Notes: generated by a model not told the origin, from the sequence alone. A stretch of DNA of 64,000 nucleotides from an uncultured Oscillospiraceae bacterium (GCA_947632005.1 CANRNU010000008.1:1-64000); one strand, 5' to 3'. Counted from the first letter of the stretch, positions 47,401-56,147 are shown. Translations and numbers: made by a program.

Positions 47401-47751
47401 GACGACGAGGCGGTGCTGGAGGCCATGGAGCCGGGACCGGACCGGCGCTTCCTGCCGGTGAAGCTCACCAAGGCGGGGACGTATACCAAGGACAGCTTGG
47501 CGAGCCTGGCCAGTCTGGAGCAGTTCGGGGCCCTGAGCCGGTATATCGGGAGCACGCTGCGGGAGCTGGCCGGGGAGCTGAAGGCGGGCAGCGTCCGTCT
47601 GGACCCTTGGTTCAAGTCCGCCCGGGACAACGCCTGCGCCTTCTGCGAGTACCGCCAGGCGTGCCTGTTCGACGACACGGGAGACGGCTGGCGCCTCTGG
47701 ACGAAGCTCACGCCGGAGCAGGCATGGGAGAGGATCGAGAGCCATGAGTGA
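44440..47751 (+). CDS. addB: AddB subunit of the AddAB helicase-nuclease
   Basis: 1103 residues from the ATG at 44440, where the AddB start VRLILGRAGAGKTARVFREI (Walker A GRAGAGKT) begins; upstream codons in frame have no homology. The C-terminal nuclease domain has ITDYKTGVKKF (Asp and Lys of the active site) and a four-cysteine iron-sulfur cluster: Cys 751 (FASCRFGYF), then Cys 1066, 1069 and 1075 (CAFCEYRQAC). With AddA it resects double-strand breaks at Chi-like sites to load RecA. It overlaps addA by 8 nt. The promoter is set for a leaderless mRNA. Confidence 0.95.
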   Translation: MVRLILGRAGAGKTARVFREIAEYAAAGRGDMVLLVPEQYSHEAERELCAAAGDTLSRYGEVLSFTGLARKVFDACGGGRPVMDGGGRLLCMAVAAQAVEESLRTYRRAVREPRTLDSLSRAVEELQNAGLTAGDMAAAAEKTEGVLSDKLRDLSLLTEAYTAVRARSGADSASRLETLAALIGDSPVVKGTFYVDGFSDFTALEKNVLRQIIRAGADLTVCLTCSRAGDDGVFLLPRATARWLAGTAAEYGAACEELWLEPPQPDGAPISFFCGHLFDFSADPAPDNGGAVSTVYAADIYEECELAAARMSELARGGCRWRDMAVAARGFGDYRTALESACARYGVPLFLSGRGDTAQKSLPLALLCALEAADRGLYEYEAVFGYLKTGLGPLTADETDRLENYVLLWGIRGGQWDRPFGMHPAGYEREFTDEDKAVLADLDRMRQAVMGPLKTLERRVKAASTAAEQAMAAAGFLEDAGLAARLEERTAELTAEGREETAAELGRLWDVVCTALEQFAAVLADMPMDGERFAGLFGLMLSKYDVSVIPVSLDRVSAGDIDGMRRRHMRHLLLLGAADGRIPAPEESAGVFTAEERELLAGLDFPLGGAEEDLSRELGRVYSVLTLPSETLYMSWSTADGDGGEARPSLLVSRAEALLGAKPVRGDILRARTFAPDPAFGLALMGQTGQDEPVCLAAREHFIRAGRGEELTRLAAGARAVQRDLGAASVRALYGPEPGLTATRAERFASCRFGYFLQYGLKAKPRRQAVFDPRDYGNFMHYVLEKTAGDVLEMGGFAAVTAAQVGAVADKYVDEYISRELRDFADHTARFEYLFRRLRTTVRRVTEEMWQELRDSRFQPLDLELDLAGEGVLEPGQEGDVSLSGRADRVDGWVRGDTLYLRITDYKTGVKKFDLADVCQGLNMQMLLYLFALEKRGRSHFRAKDIRPAGVLYSPARFDIVSADSDVTDEELAALRRNTARRSGLILDDEAVLEAMEPGPDRRFLPVKLTKAGTYTKDSLASLASLEQFGALSRYIGSTLRELAGELKAGSVRLDPWFKSARDNACAFCEYRQACLFDDTGDGWRLWTKLTPEQAWERIESHE

Positions 47752-50700
47752 ATTCAAACTGACGCCATCCCAGACCCGGGCGGTGCAGACGAGGAACGGC
47801 CCGGTGCTGGTGAGCGCCGCGGCGGGCAGCGGCAAGACCCGGGTGCTGACGGAGCGGCTGATGGCCCGGGTGCTGGCGGGGGAGGACATCGACCGGTTCC
47901 TGGTCATCACCTTCACCCGGGCAGCCGCGGCGGAGCTGCGGGGGCGCATCCTGACGGAGCTGAACGCCCGGGCGGCGGCTGACCCGACGGACCGGCGGCT
48001 GCGGCGGCAGAGCGCCCTGCTGTACCGGGCTCAGATCGGCACCATCGACAGCTTCTGCACCTATCTTGTCCGGGAGAACGCCCATATGCTCGGCATCTCC
48101 CCCGGCTTCTCCGTCCTGGATGAGGAGCGGGCCCAGGCCCTGCGGGCCAGGGCCCTGGAGGATGTGCTGGACCGGGCTTATGAGCGCATCGGGACCGACG
48201 AGGGGCTGCAAGCCCTGGTGGACAGCGTGGGGGCGGGCCGGGACGACAGCCGGCTGGCCGCGCTGGTACTGGACCTGGATACCCGGATGCAGAGCCACGC
48301 CTTCCCCCGGAAATGGGCGGAGGAGAAGCTGGCGGCGCTGGACACATCCGGTCTCGCCGACGCATCCGAGACCCCCTGGGGGGCATATCTTCTCGCCGAC
48401 GCCGCCGCGGAGGCGGGATACCGGGCGGCGGAGCTGGAGCGGGTCCTGTCCCGGATGGAGCAGCCGGAGAATGCCGCCGGGATGGGCGGGTATATCAAGT
48501 CCTTCCAGGACATGGCCCTGCTGTTCCGGGATATCGCCCGGGCGGCGGCGGAGGGCTGGGAGAAGACGCGCACGGTGCTGGAAGCGCCCAACCCCCGGCT
48601 TGGCCGGACGGGAAAGGACGCGGACCCGGCGGCAAAGGAACAGGCCAAGGCGGTCTGGGACGGGGCCCGGGACGCCCTGGCCCGGCTGCGGAAGAGCCTG
48701 GCCGGGACCAGCGGACTGCTGCTGGCGGGGACGGCGGCCTCCAAGGCGCCCCTCACGGCGCTGATGGACCTGGTGTGGGCCCTGGAGAAGGAGTACAGCG
48801 CCCGGAAGCGCCGGGCGGACGCCTGTGATTTCTCCGACGTGGAGCACTTTTGTGTACAGTTGCTGTGCGGCGAAAACGGCGGCCCCACCCCCCTGGCCGC
48901 CTCGGTCTCCGCCCGGTTCGCGGAGGTGATGGTGGACGAGTACCAGGACGTGAACGCGGTCCAGGAGCTCATCTTCCGGCGGGTATCCCACGAGGGGAAG
49001 GACCTGTTCATGGTGGGGGACGCGAAGCAGTCCATCTACCGGTTCCGGCTGGCGGAGCCGGACATTTTCCATGAGAAATACCGGGCCATGGCAGACGGGA
49101 CCGCGGAGGAGCGGGTGCTGCTGCGGGAGAACTTCCGCAGCCGGGCCGCCGTGCTGGCGGCCTGCAACAGCGTGTTCGGACGCATCATGAGTCCGGCGCT
49201 GGGGGAGATCGAGTACAACGGCGAGGCAGCGCTGATCCCCGGCGCGGACTACCCGGAGACAGGGGAGGCGAAGCCGGAGCTGTGCCTTCTGGACCCGGGC
49301 GCCGGCAGCGGGGAGGAGACCCCGGACAAGGCCCGGCTGGAGGCCCGGTATGTGGCCGGGCGCATCCGGGCCATGGTGGAGAGCCGGGAGCCTGTCTCCG
49401 ACGGACACGGCGGCACCCGGCCCGTCCGGTACGGGGACATCGCGCTGCTGATGCGGACGCCCAAGACCTCCGGAGGCGCCTTCCGCCGGGCGCTGGGCGA
49501 GGCGGGCGTGCCTGTGGCGGCCCAGCAGGGCGGGAGCTTTTTTGCCCAGCCGGAGGTGAGCTTTGCCTTGTCCATGCTGACGGTGGCGGACAACCCCCGG
49601 CAGGACGTGCCGCTGATCGCGGCGCTGCGGGGCCTGCCCTTCGGCTTCACGCCGGACGAGCTCAGCGCGGTCCGGGCGGAGGGAAAGGGGGACTTCTGGG
49701 ACGCGCTGCGGCTGCGGGCCCCGAAGGACGGGCGCTGCGCCCGGTTCGTTGAGCTGACGGAGCGCCTGCGGAGCTTTGCCCGGGAGGCGTCTACGGACAG
49801 TGTTCTGCGGCGGCTGTATGATGAGACGGGGCTTCTCACCGTCTGCGGCGTCATGGCGGACGCCTCCCGGCGGATCGCCGGTCTGATGCAGCTGTATGAA
49901 TACGCCCGGAAATTCGAGCAGGACGGGAACCGGGGGCTGTTCCGGTTCGTGCTGTGGCTGCGGGAGCTGGAGCGCCGGGGCCTGGAGCCCCCTGCCCCGG
50001 CGGCCGGGGACGCGGTACAGCTCATGAGCGTGCATAAATCGAAGGGCCTGGAGTGGCCGGTGGTCTTTCTGTGCGACCTGAGCCACGGCTGGAACCGGCA
50101 GGGCCGGGGGCAGGTCCTGTGCCACCGGTCACTGGGCCTGGGCATGCAGGCGACGGACACGGAGCGGGGCGTCCGGTGGCCCACGCTGCCCTGGCGGGCC
50201 ATCGACCGAAGGGACCAGTGGGAGGAGCTGAGCGAGCAGGAGCGGGTGCTGTATGTGGCCATGACCCGGGCCCGGGAACGGCTCATCATGACCTGCGTCC
50301 AGCCCGGCGCGGCGGAGAAGCTGGCCGCATACGGCCCGGCGTCTCCGGAGCCCATCAGTCCCCGGGCGCTGGTCCGGGCCCAAAGCCCGGCACCCTGGCT
50401 GCTGGCCGCCGCTGCGGCGGACGGGGGCGAGACCATCGTGACGAAGATCGTGGCGCCGGAAGATGTGCTCCCGGCGGCGGAGCCCCCCGCACCGGTGCTC
50501 CCGGCGGCGGACCCGGCCCTGACGGCGGAGATATCGGCGCGGCTCGCCTGGCGGTATCCCTGGCAGGCGGCGGTGTCTCTCCCCTCCAAGCTCACAGCCA
50601 CGGCGGCCCGGGACATGGCCCCGGACGCCGGAGACAGCGAGGCGGCGGAGCTGCCCCGGAAAAAGGGGCATGTCACCGACCGGCTGCGGCGGCCGGACTT

Positions 50701-51232
50701 TGGCCGGCGGGACCGGCCCCTCACCGGCCCGGAGCGGGGGGTGGCGGCCCATCTGGTGATGCAGCACATCGACTTTGCGAAGACCGGCGCGGCGGCGGAT
50801 ATCTCCGGGGAGATCGCCCGGATGGAGCGCATGGGCTTTTTGGACGGGCGGCAGGCCGCGGCGGTGGATCCGGAAGACATTTTGGCTTTCTTCCGCTCGG
50901 ACCTGGGCCGGCGGGTGCTGGCGGCAGACAGGGTGATCCGGGAATTCCGGTTCTCTCTGCTGTGTCCGGCGGAGCTGTGGTATCCGGACGCCCCGGCGGG
51001 AGAGGACATCCTTCTCCAGGGCGTGGTGGACTGCTGCATCCAGGAGGACGGGGCCCTCACGGTCATCGACTTCAAGACCGACGGCCAGATGGAGCCGGAG
51101 CGGTACACGGCGCAGCTCGCGGCTTACGCCGCCGCCATGGAGCGCATCTACAAACTGCCCGTGCGGCAGGCGGCGCTGTGGTATCTGCGCCGCCGGGAGA
51201 TGGTCCTGTGCCCGCCGCCGGAGAAAAAATGA
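47744..51232 (+). CDS. addA: AddA subunit of the AddAB helicase-nuclease
   Basis: 1162 residues. It is a UvrD/Rep-type helicase: Walker A SAAAGSGKT (24-32), FTRAAAAELRGRI, Walker B VMVDEYQDVN, VGDAKQSIYRFRLAEP, VHKSKGLEWPVVF and VAMTRARERL. The C-terminal RecB-type nuclease shows GVAAHLVMQHID, then VIDFKTDG with Asp 1109 and Lys 1111, and QLAAYAAAME. It moves along one strand and cuts DNA ends with AddB. It starts within the end of addB (8-nt overlap) and is followed by rpmE with its own promoter. The usual size is about 1200 residues, so it is full length. Confidence 0.96.
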   Translation: MSEFKLTPSQTRAVQTRNGPVLVSAAAGSGKTRVLTERLMARVLAGEDIDRFLVITFTRAAAAELRGRILTELNARAAADPTDRRLRRQSALLYRAQIGTIDSFCTYLVRENAHMLGISPGFSVLDEERAQALRARALEDVLDRAYERIGTDEGLQALVDSVGAGRDDSRLAALVLDLDTRMQSHAFPRKWAEEKLAALDTSGLADASETPWGAYLLADAAAEAGYRAAELERVLSRMEQPENAAGMGGYIKSFQDMALLFRDIARAAAEGWEKTRTVLEAPNPRLGRTGKDADPAAKEQAKAVWDGARDALARLRKSLAGTSGLLLAGTAASKAPLTALMDLVWALEKEYSARKRRADACDFSDVEHFCVQLLCGENGGPTPLAASVSARFAEVMVDEYQDVNAVQELIFRRVSHEGKDLFMVGDAKQSIYRFRLAEPDIFHEKYRAMADGTAEERVLLRENFRSRAAVLAACNSVFGRIMSPALGEIEYNGEAALIPGADYPETGEAKPELCLLDPGAGSGEETPDKARLEARYVAGRIRAMVESREPVSDGHGGTRPVRYGDIALLMRTPKTSGGAFRRALGEAGVPVAAQQGGSFFAQPEVSFALSMLTVADNPRQDVPLIAALRGLPFGFTPDELSAVRAEGKGDFWDALRLRAPKDGRCARFVELTERLRSFAREASTDSVLRRLYDETGLLTVCGVMADASRRIAGLMQLYEYARKFEQDGNRGLFRFVLWLRELERRGLEPPAPAAGDAVQLMSVHKSKGLEWPVVFLCDLSHGWNRQGRGQVLCHRSLGLGMQATDTERGVRWPTLPWRAIDRRDQWEELSEQERVLYVAMTRARERLIMTCVQPGAAEKLAAYGPASPEPISPRALVRAQSPAPWLLAAAAADGGETIVTKIVAPEDVLPAAEPPAPVLPAADPALTAEISARLAWRYPWQAAVSLPSKLTATAARDMAPDAGDSEAAELPRKKGHVTDRLRRPDFGRRDRPLTGPERGVAAHLVMQHIDFAKTGAAADISGEIARMERMGFLDGRQAAAVDPEDILAFFRSDLGRRVLAADRVIREFRFSLLCPAELWYPDAPAGEDILLQGVVDCCIQEDGALTVIDFKTDGQMEPERYTAQLAAYAAAMERIYKLPVRQAALWYLRRREMVLCPPPEKK

Positions 51233-51241
51233 AAATTCCTG

Positions 51242-51270
51242 TTGCCTTTTTGAGGAAGCTGTGATAATAT
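51242..51270 (+). promoter_or_regulatory. promoter of rpmE
   Basis: TTGCCT (51242-51247), a 17-nt spacer and TAATAT (51265-51270), starting just after the addA stop. The leader is about 60 nt and ends with GAGGTGA before the ATG. Confidence 0.6.
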
Positions 51271-51336
51271 GGCTTCTGCGCCTTGTAACGGCGGGCTTTG
51301 CCCGTACTCAAGGCAGCCTGATATGAGGTGAATACG

Positions 51337-51540
51337 ATGAAGGAAGGCATCCATCCCAAGTACTACAAGACCACCATCCGCTGCGCCTGCGGCAACGTGA
51401 TCGAGACCGGCTCCACCCGGGAGAACATCACCGTTGAAATTTGCTCCAAGTGCCACCCGTTCTACACCGGCAAGCAGAAGCTGGTGGACACCAGCGGCCG
51501 CGTGGACAAGTTCAACCGCAAGTACGGCCTGGCCAAATAA
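51337..51540 (+). CDS. rpmE: ribosomal protein bL31, zinc-binding form
   Basis: 67 residues from the ATG at 51337 (GAGGTGA 5 nt upstream); a GTG three codons earlier overlaps that site. The sequence [25 protein letters not shown] is standard L31. The zinc ligands CxC (Cys-Ala-Cys) and CSKC are present, so this is the zinc-containing type. The end, [12 protein letters not shown], is conserved. It joins the large and small subunits in the ribosome. It is a single-gene unit with its own terminator. Confidence 0.97.
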   Translation: MKEGIHPKYYKTTIRCACGNVIETGSTRENITVEICSKCHPFYTGKQKLVDTSGRVDKFNRKYGLAK

Positions 51541-51557
51541 GGAAAATGCCAACAGAA

Positions 51558-51587
51558 AAAAGCCCCTCTCCGCCGAGAGGGGCTTTT
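51558..51587 (+). terminator. terminator of rpmE
   Basis: A perfect 13-bp stem (51558-51570 with 51575-51587), loop CGCC, ending in four T. The A-run on the other side lets it also work for the minus strand. Confidence 0.93.
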
Positions 51588-51605
51588 GCTATGCTATAGG
51601 AAATA

Positions 51606-51742
51606 CCTCCCCTGTAAGGAGAGGGGACTGCGCAGCGCGCGGCGGAGAGGTCGTAACCTTGCGACGGCCAAGCCTACGTTACAACCTCTCAGTCTCACTC
51701 GGGCTCCGCCCTTGCCCGACAGCTCCCCTTACACAGGGGAGC
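51606..51742. repeat. palindromic intergenic element, copy 3
   Basis: A 137-nt, more diverged copy of the element seen at 32766-32903 and 41099-41216. The left part is CCTCCCCTGTAAGGAGAGGGG and the right hairpin GCTCCCCTTACACAGGGGAGC. The middle keeps GGAGAGGT and CCTCTCAGTC in place of the ATCCCTCAGTC form, with matching changes in both arms, which suggests that base pairing is kept. It lies between rpmE and the end of the tryptophan operon. Confidence 0.82.
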
Positions 51743-51819
51743 CGTAAAAGGTAGAGGAATTTAAAATGGCCCCCAAAAGGCTCGGCAGCACGTTTGAAGG
51801 GCAGAGCCTTTCAAACCGA

Positions 51820-52605
51820 CTACGCAAGGAGCATCCGGTCGTTGTCTAGGGCCTTGCCGACGTTTTCCTTGAACATCCGCAGCAGGTCGTCCACGGTGAG
51901 GCCCTTCCGCTCCGCTCCCTTCAGGTCCAGCAGGATGCGGCCCGCGTCCATCATCAGCGTCCGGTCTCCCAGGGCCAGGGCGGAGGACATGTTGTGGGTG
52001 ATCATCAGACAGGTCAGGCCGTGCTCCCGGACGGTGGCCTCGGTGAGGGCCAGGACCTTTTCCGCAGTCCCCGGGTCCAGGGCGGCGGTGTGCTCATCCA
52101 GCAGCAGCAGCTTGGGGGGCACCATGGTGGCCATGAGCAGCGTGAGGGCCTGGCGCTGTCCGCCGGACAGCAGGCCCACCGGCTGGCGCATCCGGTCCTC
52201 CAGGCCCATATCCAGCAGGGCCAGGCGGTCCCGGAATTTGGCCTTGTCCTTGCCGGACACATGGCTGAGCCAGCCACCGCCGGGGGCCGCCAGGGCCAGA
52301 TTCTCCTCAATGGTCATGGCCGGGGCGCTGCCCCGCATGGGGTCCTGAAACAGCCGGCCGATGGATCGGGCCCGCTTGTACTCCGGCAGGAACGTCACGT
52401 CCTGCCCGTCCATGGTGATGGAGCCGGTGTCGGGATAGAAGCTGCCGGCGATCAGGTTGAACAGGGTGGACTTGCCCGCCCCGTTGGCCCCGATGATGGT
52501 GACGAACTCCCCTTTGTCCAGGTGCAGGTCCAGACCGGGTATGGCGGTCTTCTCGTTGACGGTGCCGGGATTGAAGGTCTTGGAGACGTTTTTCAGGGTG
52601 AGCAT
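51820..52605 (-). CDS. ABC transporter ATPase of the Trp-regulated operon
   Basis: 261 residues. Walker A GANGAGKST, Q loop FQDPMRGSAPAMTIEENL, signature LSGGQRQALTLLMA, Walker B LLLLDEHTAALDP and His loop ITHNMS. The DEHTAALDP form in place of DEPT is typical of the ATPases that work with this permease type (TrpZ-like). It is the last gene of the operon behind the T-box and starts 1 nt before the permease stop region ends, so it is co-translated. It drives import through the permease at 52607-53536. Confidence 0.9.
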   Translation of the reverse strand: MLTLKNVSKTFNPGTVNEKTAIPGLDLHLDKGEFVTIIGANGAGKSTLFNLIAGSFYPDTGSITMDGQDVTFLPEYKRARSIGRLFQDPMRGSAPAMTIEENLALAAPGGGWLSHVSGKDKAKFRDRLALLDMGLEDRMRQPVGLLSGGQRQALTLLMATMVPPKLLLLDEHTAALDPGTAEKVLALTEATVREHGLTCLMITHNMSSALALGDRTLMMDAGRILLDLKGAERKGLTVDDLLRMFKENVGKALDNDRMLLA

Positions 52606-52606
52606 G

Positions 52607-53536
52607 TCACTTCGCCTCCTTCCCGGACCCGGCCAGCCGCCGCCGGAGACTGGGGACCTGGCTCTTGAGGTAAGGTCCCGCGATGGCGATGACCACGATG
52701 ACGGAGCTGACCAGCTTCAGCATGAACGCGGGCATGTTGAACCGCAGGGCGATGGTGTACACCAGCCGGAAGATCACGGAGCCCACCACCATGCCAGCCG
52801 CCCGCTTGGCGATGGAGCCCCGGCCCAGGAAGGTCTGGCCGATGAGAAGGCTGGCCAGGGCGATGGTGACCATGCCGGAGCCGATGTCGATGTTGACGGA
52901 TTTCTGGCTCTGGGCCAGAAGACAGCCGGACAGACCCGTGAAGGCGTTGGCCACGCACAGCCCCACCGTGGTGGTGAACACCGGGTTGATGGAGGAGGAG
53001 CGGACCATGTCCGGGTTGTTGCCGGTAGCCCGGATGGCGAGTCCCAGCCGGGTCCGGAGAAACAGCGCCAGGAACACGATCACGAGGATGACCGCGAAAA
53101 GCGCGAGGATGAGGTCCTGCTGCCCGGCCAGGGGCGTGTCGGCCAGGAGGGCCTTCAGCTTGGTGAAGACGGTCTCCGTCTTGTTCATGTTCAAAAGGGA
53201 CGACTTGCCCATGACGGCGATGTTGATGGAGTAAAGGCCGGTGTTGACGATGATGCCGGCCAGAAGGCTCTCGATGCCCATGCGGGTCTGGAGGACCGCG
53301 GTGATGAAGCCGGAGAGCATCCCCGCGCCCATGGCGGCGGGGATGGACAGGTACGGGTGGCCGGAGATGGCCACTACCGCCCCCACCGCAGCTCCCAGGG
53401 TGAAGCAGCCGTCGGTGCTCAGGTCGCACACGTTCAGCATGGAATAGCTCAAAAACAGGGCCAGCACGGTCAGCGAGCAGGTCAGCCCCAGTTCCAGGGC
53501 CGTCTGAATCAGCCCCCATATGGCAGACAGTGACAT
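52607..53536 (-). CDS. ABC transporter permease (branched-chain type, TrpY-like)
   Basis: 309 residues with eight or nine helices and the BPD_transp_2 pattern: LSTDGCFTLGAAVGAVVAI near 40-58 and FLRTRLGLAIRATGNNPDMVRSSSIN, where the cytoplasmic loop meets the ATPase. The closest type by pattern is the permease of the TrpXYZ tryptophan and related importers. It lies 81 nt after trpB2, with a stable hairpin in the gap. The binding protein and ATPase genes of the same operon complete the transporter. The substrate is likely tryptophan or an indole-type compound, given the T-box. Confidence 0.9.
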   Translation of the reverse strand: MSLSAIWGLIQTALELGLTCSLTVLALFLSYSMLNVCDLSTDGCFTLGAAVGAVVAISGHPYLSIPAAMGAGMLSGFITAVLQTRMGIESLLAGIIVNTGLYSINIAVMGKSSLLNMNKTETVFTKLKALLADTPLAGQQDLILALFAVILVIVFLALFLRTRLGLAIRATGNNPDMVRSSSINPVFTTTVGLCVANAFTGLSGCLLAQSQKSVNIDIGSGMVTIALASLLIGQTFLGRGSIAKRAAGMVVGSVIFRLVYTIALRFNMPAFMLKLVSSVIVVIAIAGPYLKSQVPSLRRRLAGSGKEAK

Positions 53537-53571
53537 GGATGATCTTCCTCCGGGTGGATAGGGTCATGATA

Positions 53572-53599
53572 GAGAAGGGGGCGGAAACGCCCCCTTCTC
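53572..53599 (-). other. stable hairpin between trpB2 and the permease gene
   Basis: A perfect 12-bp stem (53572-53583 with 53588-53599) and a 4-nt loop lie in the 81-nt gap. No T-run follows on the minus strand, so it is not a normal terminator. It may lower expression of the downstream transporter genes or protect the 3' end of a processed trpB2 message. Confidence 0.7.
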
Positions 53600-53617
53600 G
53601 CGTGAGATCAGATGGGT

Positions 53618-54997
53618 TCAGTCGTACTCAGGCACAGGGGGCAGGCTGGCAAAGCCCACGGCCAGGTCCTCGTCGGTGGGGATATAGTCGGTCATGCTCC
53701 CATCGTGGAAGGACTCGTAGGCCTTCATATCGAAGTAGCCGGTGCCGGTCAGGCCGAAGAGGATGGTCTTCTCCTCGCCGGTCTCCTTGCACTTGAGGGC
53801 CTCGTCGATGGCCACCTTGATGGCGTGGCTGCTTTCCGGGGCGGGCAGGATGCCCTCTACCCGGGCGAACTGCTCCGCGGCCTTGAACACGGCCGTCTGC
53901 TCCACCGCCGTGGCCTCCATGTAGCCGTCGTGATACAGCTGGCTCAGGGTGGTGCTCATGCCGTGGAAGCGCAGGCCGCCGGCATGGTTGGGGGAGGGGA
54001 TGAAGCCGCTGCCCAAGGTGTACATCCGGGCCAGGGGGCAGATCTTGCCGGTGTCGCAGAAGTCGAAGGCGAACTTGCCCCGGGTGAAGCTGGGGCAGGA
54101 GGCGGGCTCCACGGCGATGACCCGGTAATCCGCCTCGCCACGGAGCTTCTGGCCCATGAAGGGGGCGATGAGGCCGCCCAGGTTGGAGCCGCCGCCGGCG
54201 CAGCCGATGATGATGTCGGGCTTGACGCCGTACTTATCCATGGCGGTCTTGGTCTCCAGGCCAATGACGGACTGGTGCAGGAGCACCTGGTTGAGCACGC
54301 TGCCCAGCACATAGCGGTAGCCGGGATGGGTGACGGCCACCTCCACCGCCTCGGAGATCGCGCAGCCAAGGCTGCCGGTGGTGCCGGGGTGCTCGGCCAG
54401 GATCTTCCGGCCCACTTCTGTCTCCATGGAGGGGGAGGGGGTCACGTCGGCGCCGTAGGTGCGCATGACCTCCCGGCGGAAGGGCTTCTGCTCATAGGAC
54501 ACCTTCACCATGTAGACCTTGCAGTCCAGGCCCAGATAGGCGCAGGCCATGCTCAGCGCGGTGCCCCACTGGCCGGCGCCGGTCTCGGTGGTGACGCCCT
54601 TCAGGCCCTGCTTCTTGGCGTAGTACGCCTGGGCAATGGCGGAGTTGAGCTTGTGGCTGCCGCTGGTGTTGTTGCCCTCGAATTTGTAATATATCTTGGC
54701 AGGGGTCTTAAGCTTCTCCTCCAGGCAGTAGGCCCGGACCAGGGGCGAGGGGCGGTACATCTTGTAAAAATCCCGTATCTCCTGAGGGATGGGGACAAAG
54801 GCCGTGGTGTCGTCCAGCTCCTGGGCCACCAGCTCTTCGCAGAAGATGCCGCCCATCTCTTCCGCCGTCAGGGGCTGATGGGTGCCGGGGTTCAGAAGGG
54901 GCGCGGGCTTGGTCTTCATGTCCGCCCGCAGGTTGTACCAGGCGGTGGGCAGCTCGTCCTCGGACAGATAGATCTTATAGGGGATATGGTCTTCCAT
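53618..54997 (-). CDS. TrpB2-type tryptophan synthase beta-like enzyme
   Basis: 459 residues from the ATG at 54997 (AAAGGAG 7 nt upstream). The PLP Lys 116 is in EGNNTSGSHKLNSA, ETGAGQWGTALS is the substrate-side loop, and the phosphate-binding GCAGGGSNLGG is present. The long N-terminal part and YKFEGNNTSGSHK rather than the TrpB1 form place it in the TrpB2 group. It would condense serine with indole to tryptophan. No trpA is nearby, so it probably uses free indole or another nucleophile. Being second in a T-box(Trp) operon with an importer, it may salvage indole. The substrate is inferred. Confidence 0.92.
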   Translation of the reverse strand: MEDHIPYKIYLSEDELPTAWYNLRADMKTKPAPLLNPGTHQPLTAEEMGGIFCEELVAQELDDTTAFVPIPQEIRDFYKMYRPSPLVRAYCLEEKLKTPAKIYYKFEGNNTSGSHKLNSAIAQAYYAKKQGLKGVTTETGAGQWGTALSMACAYLGLDCKVYMVKVSYEQKPFRREVMRTYGADVTPSPSMETEVGRKILAEHPGTTGSLGCAISEAVEVAVTHPGYRYVLGSVLNQVLLHQSVIGLETKTAMDKYGVKPDIIIGCAGGGSNLGGLIAPFMGQKLRGEADYRVIAVEPASCPSFTRGKFAFDFCDTGKICPLARMYTLGSGFIPSPNHAGGLRFHGMSTTLSQLYHDGYMEATAVEQTAVFKAAEQFARVEGILPAPESSHAIKVAIDEALKCKETGEEKTILFGLTGTGYFDMKAYESFHDGSMTDYIPTDEDLAVGFASLPPVPEYD

Positions 54998-55029
54998 GAT
55001 ATAACTCCTTTCTTTCCGCGGGCCGCGAC

Positions 55030-56070
55030 TCACTCTGCCGCGTCTTCAAACTCCTCGTTGGTCTCGATGGGCTTGACGGCAGTGCACATGGGGGCGAACA
55101 GCTCCTCCAGCTCCTCGAAGGTCTTGCCGGTGATCTGCTCGCAGACGTCGGTGTTGATGGTGGCGGTGCCGTTGTCAAAGGTCATGACGGGCAGCTCCGC
55201 GGGGTCCGCGCCGTCCAGCAGGACCTGGGCGACCATGTTGGCAGTCTCCACGCCCAGGTTGGCGTAGTCCACGCCGTAGCCAAGGAACGCGCCGTTCAGG
55301 GCGAAGGAGTCAGCGCCGGTGTAGTGGCGGATGCCGGCCTCGGCCAGGGTCTCATAGATGCTGAGCTCCGCGGTCATGATGGTGTTGTCGGAGGGGGTGA
55401 AGGCGGCGTCCACGCCGTCGGCGGCCATGGCATCGGCGGCCAGCTGGACCTCGGGGACGTCGGTGCCGTTGTACTCCTTGTACGCCACGCCCTTCTCGTC
55501 AAGATACTCCTTGGCCGCGGCGATGGGGGTGGTAGAGGAGTCCTGGCCCACGTCATACAGCAGGCCGACCAGGTCCGTATCGGGGTTCTCGGCGAAGATC
55601 AGGTCCATGACGGCGTTGGTGTCCAAAAAATCGCTGGTGCCGGTGATGTTGGCGCCGGGGTGTTCGTTGCTCTCCACAAGGCCGGCGCTCTCCGGGTCAG
55701 ACACGGCGGAGAAGATCACGGGGATCTGGTTGTCCTCGGTGGCGGCCTGCATGGCCAGGGCCACGGGGGTGGCCACGCCCACCATCAGATCCACATCGTC
55801 GGCGATGAAGTTCTGGATGATCTGGTCCAGCACGGCGGTGTCCGCGTTGCAGTTGTCGTAGCTGACGTCGAAGGTGACGCCCTTTTCCTCGCCGATGGCG
55901 GCGAGCTGGGTCTGGATGTTCTCCACGATCTGGTTCAGGGACGCGTCGTCCACATAGTTGCAGATGCCCACCTTGTAGGTCTCGCCCTCGTCGGCGAAGG
56001 CGGCGGCAGACAGGCTCAGAACGATGGTCAGGGCCATCACGGCGCAGAGCAGTTTTTTCATGGTCTTCAT
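55030..56070 (-). CDS. ABC transporter substrate-binding protein (TrpX-like)
   Basis: 346 residues from the ATG at 56070 (AAGGAGA 8 nt upstream); an upstream in-frame stretch lacks a signal and a ribosome-binding site. A Sec signal ends AAAFADEG. The mature part is the periplasmic-binding fold of the ABC_sub_bind (TrpX/DUF534) family: YKVGICNYVDDASLNQIVENIQTQL, VATPVALAMQAATEDNQIPVIFSAVSDPESAGLV and FTPSDNTIMTA. Gram-positive binding proteins are usually lipoproteins; this one has no lipobox Cys, so its anchoring is unclear. It is the first gene of the operon behind the tryptophan T-box. Confidence 0.92.
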   Translation of the reverse strand: MKTMKKLLCAVMALTIVLSLSAAAFADEGETYKVGICNYVDDASLNQIVENIQTQLAAIGEEKGVTFDVSYDNCNADTAVLDQIIQNFIADDVDLMVGVATPVALAMQAATEDNQIPVIFSAVSDPESAGLVESNEHPGANITGTSDFLDTNAVMDLIFAENPDTDLVGLLYDVGQDSSTTPIAAAKEYLDEKGVAYKEYNGTDVPEVQLAADAMAADGVDAAFTPSDNTIMTAELSIYETLAEAGIRHYTGADSFALNGAFLGYGVDYANLGVETANMVAQVLLDGADPAELPVMTFDNGTATINTDVCEQITGKTFEELEELFAPMCTAVKPIETNEEFEDAAE

Positions 56071-56147
56071 GGGTATGTTCTCCTTTTCATGCTTTCTCAT
56101 AATAGATATTAATTTAATGTCGGTTTTGTTCCTGTGCTGGGCTGTCC

